Source: an uncultured Phycisphaerales bacterium
GTDB taxonomy: Bacteria > Planctomycetota > Phycisphaerae > Tepidisphaerales > Tepidisphaeraceae
NCBI GenBank assembly: GCA_903871935.1
Contig: CAIQIQ010000003.1
Coordinates: 19,320-83,319, forward strand
DNA length: 64,000 bases
Direction of reading: 5' to 3'
Shown: positions 59,267 to 64,000 of the stretch, piece after piece
How positions within the stretch are numbered: position 1 is the first letter of the stretch
How the letters are laid out: every line of letters starts with the position of its first letter
Made by a program: the position numbers and the translations under genes
The notes under the pieces: model-generated
What the model saw: only the letters and a program-made list of their open reading frames with translations
Databases searched by the model: none
Told to the model about the DNA's origin: nothing

Positions 59267-59929
59267 CTACTTGCGATTTTCGCGCAGGTAAGTCTTCACA
59301 TCCTCGCGCAGCTTCTCCACTGACAGGTTCTTCCCCGGGCACAGCGTTTTCCCATTCACATCACGGTGCCCGATGATGCGGTCGGAAGGAACGCCATACT
59401 CACTTGACAGATAGGCCACCAGTTTCACCAGCATCTGCCACTGCTTAGCGGTGGGCTCATCCTTCTCGAAGTTCCCCACCAGGCAGATTCCGATCCCGTG
59501 TTCGTTGTATTGCCCATCAGCACTCTTGGCGTGTGCTCCTTGTTTCTGCTTCAGCCAGCGGCTGCCTACCTCAACGTCGCCATCGGGCATGCCCTCGCCA
59601 TTGTCGATTACGAAGTGATAGCCCAGTTCATCGAACCCACGCTTGCGGTGCCAAGTGTCAAACACGGCCGCCCCGCCGGACTCCGAGGCGCTGTGGTGGA
59701 TGACGATCCACTTCCAGGTGCGCGCTGTTTCTTCCGGCCGCCAATGGCTGGGCACGACGATGTTGGTGCCGGTAATCTCCGGCAGCGGTCGGAATCCCCA
59801 GTGCGTGGTCACGACGGCTCCGCAGCCAATCAGGATGGCCGAGGAGAGCGCAATGAAGAACCACGATCGCGCTGGGCTTGCGCGACGTTTGCGTTTGTTT
59901 CCGGGCGGTTTGTGTTTGCGGCGCGACAT
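59267..59929 (-). CDS. N-acetylmuramoyl-L-alanine amidase (PGRP/amidase_2 type)
   Basis: 220 residues. A basic start and a membrane segment (about 23-42) suggest a signal anchor. The amidase_2 domain (about 60-215) keeps the zinc ligands: H78/H79 in WIVIHHSASE, H188 in IIGHRD, and C197 in TLCPGKN. It cleaves the amide between muramic acid and the peptide in peptidoglycan. It lies 17 bases downstream of the small membrane protein at 59947. Confidence 0.88.
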   Translation of the reverse strand: MSRRKHKPPGNKRKRRASPARSWFFIALSSAILIGCGAVVTTHWGFRPLPEITGTNIVVPSHWRPEETARTWKWIVIHHSASESGGAAVFDTWHRKRGFDELGYHFVIDNGEGMPDGDVEVGSRWLKQKQGAHAKSADGQYNEHGIGICLVGNFEKDEPTAKQWQMLVKLVAYLSSEYGVPSDRIIGHRDVNGKTLCPGKNLSVEKLREDVKTYLRENRK

Positions 59930-59946
59930 ACCGCATCTCCCGGCGG

Positions 59947-60360
59947 CTAGCTTTGTGTCGGAACCCGTGCCGGCGCGTGAGTTCGACGGACAACCAGTGT
60001 CTTGGAGGTCCGGGCCTTGGATCGGGCATGAGATCCAGATCGGGCTTTGGCCTTGGCCAGGGCCTTGGATTTCGTCGGTGCCTTGACGGCTTTCGCAGAT
60101 GCGGTCGGCTTTGTCGTCGGCAGCGACATCACAGCAGGGGAAGGTAGCGCCATCGCGACCGGTGCTGTCGTCGGTGGGCGGCTGGGTTGCGATTCTCCAC
60201 CAGCAACGGCGACACTTTCGGGGGGTTGCGCCTTGGGGAAGAATACGATCAGCCCTGTAACGGTCAGGGCCAGCACCGCGAGAGCTACCGCCGCTATGGC
60301 CGTCCGGCTCAGAAAACGCGGCCGGGCACTGCTTCCAACACTACCATACGTGCCATCCAT
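59947..60360 (-). CDS. Small single-pass membrane protein with Lys/Ala/Pro-rich tail
   Basis: 137 residues from ATG 60360. A membrane helix (AIAAVALAVLALTVTGLIVF) is followed by a periplasmic tail rich in Pro, Ser and Thr, ending in a basic region KAPTKSKALAKAKARSGSHA. No family recognised. The tail may bind peptidoglycan or DNA, given the amidase gene just downstream (inference). Confidence 0.6.
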   Translation of the reverse strand: MDGTYGSVGSSARPRFLSRTAIAAVALAVLALTVTGLIVFFPKAQPPESVAVAGGESQPSRPPTTAPVAMALPSPAVMSLPTTKPTASAKAVKAPTKSKALAKAKARSGSHARSKARTSKTLVVRRTHAPARVPTQS

Positions 60361-60863
60361 GACACACCATCTTTCCTGCCCATCCCTGGGCAAAGGGTAT
60401 TAGTGTACCGCAGATGAGAGCCTTCGAGAAGGACAAACCGCTCAGTGTGCTATTGTAAGCTCCATTTTCTTCCAGAATAACTACTTGTGCCGCCGATAGA
60501 TTCGCATGTGTGAGATGCACAGTATATGGAATAGTCCTCCGTTGTGCATGGTATTGATTCTTGGAGTGAAGCTGATGGAAAGGGTTCGGGGAGCAGCCCT
60601 CGCGAGGAGCACCGGCAATAGAACTTGACGGCTCTCAAGCCCGACCCACACCGCTTCGCCCAAAGCGGTGTATGCCTCCTGGAGCAGCGGCCGACCCAAA
60701 GCGGCCGCTGCTCTGTTTGTTTTCCCATAATATCTTGAGCCAGCGCAACAATGCGCGCACACCTCTCAAGCCGAGGAGACTGATCTCCCCGGAACGCATG
60801 AATAGCGCTCCGGAGAGAAAACATCTCATTGTTCAGCCGTTTGTGTGTGAGTCGACGGCGATG
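60361..60863. other. Gene-free stretch with tandem hairpins
   Basis: No protein gene is supported. Two perfect hairpins occur at 60648-60671 and 60682-60713, and AT-rich sequence lies around 60421-60545. It lies between the membrane protein start (60360, minus) and the DUF6370-like stop (60864, minus), so a minus-strand promoter is also expected for the operon ending at 59267. Confidence 0.5.
60648..60722 (+). terminator. Tandem hairpins with T-rich tail (terminator or small RNA 3' end)
   Basis: ACACCGCTT/AAGCGGTGT (9 bp, 60648-60671) and GAGCAGCGGCCG/CGGCCGCTGCTC (12 bp, 60682-60713) are perfect stems. TGTTTGTTTT follows, as in a rho-independent terminator on the plus strand. No plus-strand protein gene precedes it for 1.4 kb, so it may end a small RNA. 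Confidence 0.6.
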
Positions 60864-61223
60864 TTAATCTGCCGCTTTGGACTTCTCAGGTAAGCCGACG
60901 ATCTTGCTCGCCGTGATCCACTGTTTGCCATCCTTCTCGGAGACCACACCCGTCACGGAGACACCCTCCTTAGGCCCGTGGCACACAGCGCCATGGCTGT
61001 CTTTGCTCAGGGTGTTATCGGCAAGCCAGTACGTGGTGGTCTTGTCGCCATCCTTCACCTGCAGAACGTTCTGACAGGTAGGGCTCTGCTTGAGGTCGCA
61101 CTTGGCACAGGTCAATGTGCCTTTGAGCGTTACATCCTTGCTATCCTCCGCCCTGACGAACGATGCCGAGAACAACGCCAGCACCGACGCCACTAGAAAT
61201 GCTACGAAAAATCGGCCGGTCAT
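60864..61223 (-). CDS. DUF6370-like secreted protein
   Basis: 119 residues from ATG 61223, preceded by GGGGAG. A signal peptide (FFVAFLVASVLALFSASFVRA) is followed by KDVTLKGTLTCAKCDLKQSP and TCQNVLQVKDGDKTTTYWLA. The CxxC-x8-C pattern is typical of the DUF6370 family of planctomycetes, perhaps binding metal or haem. Function unknown. It is divergent from the anti-sigma-like gene, with 214 bases between starts. Confidence 0.78.
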   Translation of the reverse strand: MTGRFFVAFLVASVLALFSASFVRAEDSKDVTLKGTLTCAKCDLKQSPTCQNVLQVKDGDKTTTYWLADNTLSKDSHGAVCHGPKEGVSVTGVVSEKDGKQWITASKIVGLPEKSKAAD

Positions 61224-61437
61224 ACACTCCCCCTCATAAAACGTCATCTTGCATGCAAACGGTTCGAGCCCTGCGGCACATGCCGTAAGGAACCCCCGAA
61301 CCGTGCGAACTAAGGCTAATGGTATGCACGCCGCGTGGTATCCGTCCTGCGTGATTCGTTCATCCATTTCACACCATCGGATATGATTATCCTTGTAACC
61401 GTCGCCACTTCTGGCGCATCGGGTATAACGGTGGAAT

Positions 61438-61680
61438 ATGGACTGTGACGATCTGCTCAGACAGCTCAACGAATACGTCGATGGCAACCTCGCTGCCGGA
61501 GTGTGCGATGAATTCCGCGCCCACCTCAGGGACTGCAACCCGTGCCAGGTCGTCGTTGATAACGTTCGCAACACCATCCGCCTCTACAGCGACGGCAAGG
61601 AAATACCGCTTCCCGAGGCATGCCGCCTGAAGATCCACGATCTTCTCAAAGCCCGCTTCCAAGCCCGCTTCGCAAAATAG
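61438..61680 (+). CDS. Putative zinc-finger anti-sigma factor
   Basis: 80 residues. N-terminal MDCDDLLRQLNEYVDGNLAA and FRAHLRDCNPCQVVVDNV give the H-x3-C-x2-C of zf-HC2 anti-sigma domains. The protein stops after the domain, so there is no membrane segment; it would be a soluble ZAS-like factor. An ECF sigma factor gene would be expected upstream, but none lies within the window. Confidence 0.65.
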   Translation: MDCDDLLRQLNEYVDGNLAAGVCDEFRAHLRDCNPCQVVVDNVRNTIRLYSDGKEIPLPEACRLKIHDLLKARFQARFAK

Positions 61681-62174
61681 GCTCCGCCGAGCTCGTGCTT
61701 CTGTATTGCTCCTTCCATTCGCGTAATCCAAGCCATTTATTGCATTGCTTCCTGACCTGTCCAGCCGTAGCATTTGGAGTTGTACGGCTGTTCTGTGGTG
61801 TGCGTGATTGGAAGCCAGATTTGGCCGAACCGATGCGCAGACCTTGGGTGGCTGCCGTTTCGACGCAAGCTCGTGGCGATGGTGCATAGGGTGTCACAAC
61901 CTGACCCACCAGGCTAAAGGCGGGGTAGTGAAGAAACGGAACGGCCGCAGCGCACAGCCTAATAAGGGCTATGGACTGCGGCTTTGAGCCAATACCCACA
62001 ATTTATTGCTGTTGGGTTCGCCCACAGCGCTTCACACGGCACAGGCGGATCAGTGCGTACAACCTTCGGGTGAAGGCTTCACCCGCATCAGGCCGCGCCC
62101 AATATGGCGCGGCCTGAGTTTTTGGTGACTCTCGACAGCACGGACCTCGTCGGTATAATCCGTTCGCTCAATAA
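61681..62174. other. Gene-free stretch with candidate structured RNA
   Basis: No protein gene is supported. The 3' part holds two consecutive perfect hairpins and a T-tract ending at 62123, followed by the tRNA-Leu gene at 62175. Confidence 0.55.
62089..62123 (+). terminator. Rho-independent terminator
   Basis: Perfect 11-bp stem CAGGCCGCGCC/GGCGCGGCCTG (62089-62099 and 62106-62116) with a 6-base loop, then AG and five T. It directly follows another 8-bp hairpin (CGGGTGAA/TTCACCCG, 62067-62085). Confidence 0.75.
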
Positions 62175-62256
62175 GCCCAGGTGGCGGAATTGGCAGACGC
62201 ACTACTTTGAGGTGGTAGCGAGGCAACTCGTGCAGGTTCAAATCCTGTCCTGGGCA
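62175..62256 (+). tRNA. tRNA-Leu (anticodon GAG)
   Basis: 82 nt without an encoded CCA. Acceptor GCCCAGG pairs with CCTGGGC. The D arm begins at GCGGAATTGGCAGACGC. Anticodon stem CTACT/GGTAG has the 7-base loop TTGAGGT, giving GAG (62209-62211). A long type-II variable arm (GCGAGGCAACTCGTG region) and TTCAAATC T-loop confirm Leu. Closely matches the E. coli GAG isoacceptor layout. Confidence 0.95.
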
Positions 62257-62356
62257 CTGTAAGTTCGCCGCAAGCAAGCGCTTGCGGCCGTTTTGTTTGC
62301 AGGCCGAACGCCGATTCGCCACACATCCCCTCCGATCTGCTACCATATCGATAGGT

Positions 62357-63388
62357 ATGCCCCGACGCCGCACCGAACAAGACTCCAACTGGACGCGCCG
62401 CTTCCAACAGGATCAGCACGACGCCGACTACACCAGTTCCAATCAGCAGTTCTCCAATCGCTCCAAATACGCCCGCGAAGTGCGGATGAAGCGCACGGCC
62501 GAGATCCGCGCGGCCAAGGAAGTCATCAGCGGCGACGTCGAAGGCCTGCCGCTCGGCGAGATCATCCAGGTGCACTCCCTTTTTGCCGAAGTCCTCTCAC
62601 AAGACACGATTTACCTCGCCGTCAGCCGCCGGACCCACCAGCGCATGTCCGATTCCAGCGTGATCGTCGGCGACCGCGTCCGCTTTCGTCCGACCGGCAC
62701 CACCAACGAAGCTCATCAGCCCGAAGCATCCATCGAATTGATCCTTCCCCGCCAGACCGTGCTGCTGCGCCAGAACAGCTTTCGTAAGCACCTGACGGCG
62801 CCGATCGTCGCCAACGCAGCGCAGATGCTGATCGTCGCGTCCATTCTTGAGCCCCGCCCGAAATGGGGCCTGGTAGATCGCATGCTCATCGCGGCGGAGT
62901 CTGGCGGTCTCAAGCCGATCATCTGCCTTAACAAACTCGATCTCGCCAGCGAAGATGCGGAACTCCTTGAAGAAGCGGCCGCCATCCTCGCCCACTATCA
63001 ATCGCTCGGCGTCACCGTCCTACAGACCAGTATCCAAACCAGGCTCGGCCTCGACGCTTTGCAGCAGGTCCTCCTTACTGGTCCGACGGTTCTGGCTGGC
63101 CATTCCGGCGTCGGTAAGAGTTCTCTGATCAACTCCATCGCTCCCGGTATCGACATCCGCGTGGGCATCGTCAGCGCCTATAACGACAAAGGGCGGCATA
63201 CGACGACAAGTGCCCGCCGCTACCAATTGCCCGGCGGCGCGATCGTGATTGACACGCCCGGAGTCCGCCAGTTTGGCTTGGTGAACGTTTTGCCCGACTC
63301 TCTGCTCGATTTCTTCCCCGACGTGGCCGCCGAAACGGCTCCTTTGTGGCGCACAGAGAGTTATCAGCGCATCTTGGAAACTCTCTAG
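62357..63388 (+). CDS. rsgA: Ribosome small-subunit-dependent GTPase RsgA, lacking the C-terminal zinc domain
   Basis: 343 residues from ATG 62357. Circularly permuted GTPase: G4 NKLD at 192-195, G1 GHSGVGKS at 248-255 and G3 DTPG at 299-302. An N-terminal OB-fold domain (about 40-130) precedes it. RsgA matures the 30S subunit. Usual RsgA has a C-terminal zinc domain (C-x4-C-x-H-x5-C); here the sequence runs FFPDVAAETAPLWRTESYQR straight to the end, without those cysteines and histidine. The last helix (ESYQRILETL) is kept, so the deletion is internal and in frame. Assignment to the family is firm. Confidence 0.93.
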   Translation: MPRRRTEQDSNWTRRFQQDQHDADYTSSNQQFSNRSKYAREVRMKRTAEIRAAKEVISGDVEGLPLGEIIQVHSLFAEVLSQDTIYLAVSRRTHQRMSDSSVIVGDRVRFRPTGTTNEAHQPEASIELILPRQTVLLRQNSFRKHLTAPIVANAAQMLIVASILEPRPKWGLVDRMLIAAESGGLKPIICLNKLDLASEDAELLEEAAAILAHYQSLGVTVLQTSIQTRLGLDALQQVLLTGPTVLAGHSGVGKSSLINSIAPGIDIRVGIVSAYNDKGRHTTTSARRYQLPGGAIVIDTPGVRQFGLVNVLPDSLLDFFPDVAAETAPLWRTESYQRILETL

Positions 63389-63416
63389 CCGCACAGAGTT
63401 GGAGGGGCTCGGCGAT

Positions 63417-63542
63417 TGTGGATAAGTAGCAGGTGCGCAGGTTCTCGGCGGGGGTACCCCCATGGCGCTATGTACTGTGATCGCAGGTAGTTATGGCGGA
63501 AATGGGGGAGGAGGTGCGCAAGTTCGGGGTGATTGTGGATAA
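63417..63542 (+). repeat. DnaA-box-flanked dispersed element, copy B
   Basis: 126 bp. TGTGGATAA at 63417-63425 and 63534-63542, with GGTGCGCAGGTTC at 63432-63444 and GGTGCGCAAGTTC at 63513-63525. The centre has GTACCCCCATGGCGCTATGT and GGTAGTTATGG, aligned to copies A and C. It lies 29 bases after the rsgA stop. Confidence 0.82.
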
Positions 63543-63678
63543 GTCGCTTTGGAGGAGTCAGAAGTCAGAAGACAGAAGTCAGCATGCACCAAGGAGACAA
63601 CCCACATTCAAAGGTGCTCAGGTTGCGATGTGCATATCGGGCGCGTGTGAGGTGGATTGCGTTGGTGGTGGGTAGCGT

Positions 63679-63785
63679 GCAACATGTTGCCCCGATGTTG
63701 CATGGGGAAAAAGGGCGATCCTGAGCGGTAACGGCCGTGGTGCGGGGCGGATCATGCAGCATGGATGTTGCATCCGTTGTTGCAT
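63679..63785 (+). repeat. GTTGCAT repeat cluster and 12-bp palindrome
   Basis: The palindrome GCAACATGTTGC (63679-63690) is followed by ATGTTGCAT at 63695-63703, ATGTTGCAT at 63765-63773 and TTGTTGCAT at 63777-63785. These could be protein-binding sites or decayed copies of a larger repeat. Confidence 0.5.
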
Positions 63786-63799
63786 GGTGGGGTCCGCAG

Positions 63800-63840
63800 C
63801 GGAAATAGAGTGGGGCACTTTGGGGCAGAATGGGGCATCG
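63800..63840 (+). repeat. 41-bp block shared with 6971-7011
   Basis: Thirty-five of 41 positions match 6971-7011, with shared AGTGGGGCACTTTG and TGGGGCATCG cores. It accompanies element copy B on the same strand. Confidence 0.65.
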
Positions 63841-64000
63841 GGCTGTTGATTGACAACAGGCCTGGTGAGGACGGTGGTATTCGGTTGTCAAATAGCGAGT
63901 TCCGGCACGGCCGGGGCCATGCGAAGGCGGAACCTTCATCGCAGCGCGCGGAGCCTCTACCTATACAGGCGGTGTCGCGCTTTGTGCGCACAAAGCGCAC

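Larger units (their letters stand above)
63389..64000. other. Gene-free stretch with dispersed repeats
   Basis: No protein gene is supported; a minus-strand open frame at the window's right edge has no family features. The stretch contains DnaA-box element copy B (63417-63542), a GTTGCAT repeat cluster (63679-63785) and the second 41-bp block (63800-63840). Confidence 0.65.

Noticed and set aside
61438..61680. ECF sigma factor partner for the anti-sigma-like gene
   Set aside because: No sigma-factor-like frame exists upstream or downstream within the window.
63752..64000. Minus-strand frame at the right edge
   Set aside because: Overlaps repeats and has no family features; it could continue beyond the window but cannot be supported.

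Overview
The window is GC-rich bacterial DNA. Its gene set points to a heterotrophic member of the Planctomycetota (Phycisphaerae-like), or less likely the neighbouring Lentisphaerota/Verrucomicrobiota. It has many Gfo/Idh/MocA oxidoreductases, aldo/keto reductases, uroporphyrinogen-decarboxylase-like (UROD-like) proteins, a phytanoyl-CoA-dioxygenase-like oxygenase, secreted beta-helix proteins and polysaccharide-active enzymes. This taxonomic guess is inference: there is no rRNA gene or ribosomal protein operon. About 59 protein genes and one tRNA gene can be supported. There is no prophage, transposase or CRISPR array.

Layout. 1-10 kb: a HicAB toxin-antitoxin pair, a UROD-like gene, a Gfo/Idh-aldo/keto reductase fusion, a HEAT lipoprotein + DUF4105 operon, a 1.7-kb gene-free repeat-rich stretch, and a UPF0175/DUF3368 toxin-antitoxin pair. 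9-24.5 kb: three-carbon and sugar-type redox enzymes, an APH-fold kinase, a phytanoyl-CoA-dioxygenase-like enzyme, a SUKH-like protein, a ceramidase-like/ADP-ribosylglycohydrolase pair, a GH-A glycoside hydrolase, a DltE-type SDR, purD and ParDE. 24.5-44.4 kb: an ArnT-like glycosyltransferase, threonine synthase, two related secreted beta-helix proteins, a heparinase/GH16 polysaccharide operon, a NIF3-like protein, a 976-residue FAD/Fe-S dehydrogenase, cytochrome bd oxidase (cydAB) and tag. 44.5-53.5 kb: a GH31/36-like glycosidase, an operon ending in a RelE module, a second ceramidase-like gene, a glutamine-amidotransferase-like protein with another Gfo/Idh enzyme, VapBC and a free-standing Clp N-domain protein. 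53.5-59.2 kb: two UROD-like genes diverge from a glycyl radical enzyme and its activase. 59.2-64 kb: a peptidoglycan amidase operon, a DUF6370-like protein, a putative anti-sigma factor, tRNA-Leu(GAG) and an unusual rsgA.

How it fits together. The enzymes suggest breakdown of complex, partly anionic glycans followed by NAD(P)-linked processing of the sugars. A high-affinity bd oxidase and an oxygen-sensitive glycyl radical system imply life across oxygen gradients. Five toxin-antitoxin modules are spread through the window.

The most unusual signals are these. A 126-127 bp intergenic element occurs three times, bounded by perfect DnaA-box 9-mers and carrying two copies of a GGTGCGCARGTTC motif. 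A glycyl radical enzyme with a GCGEY active-site variant is paired with two UROD-like proteins. RsgA has lost its C-terminal zinc domain. A Gfo/Idh domain and an aldo/keto reductase are fused in one protein. A 132-bp element with 23-bp inverted ends supplies the C-terminus of a membrane glycosyltransferase. Several strongly structured gene-free stretches may encode small RNAs.
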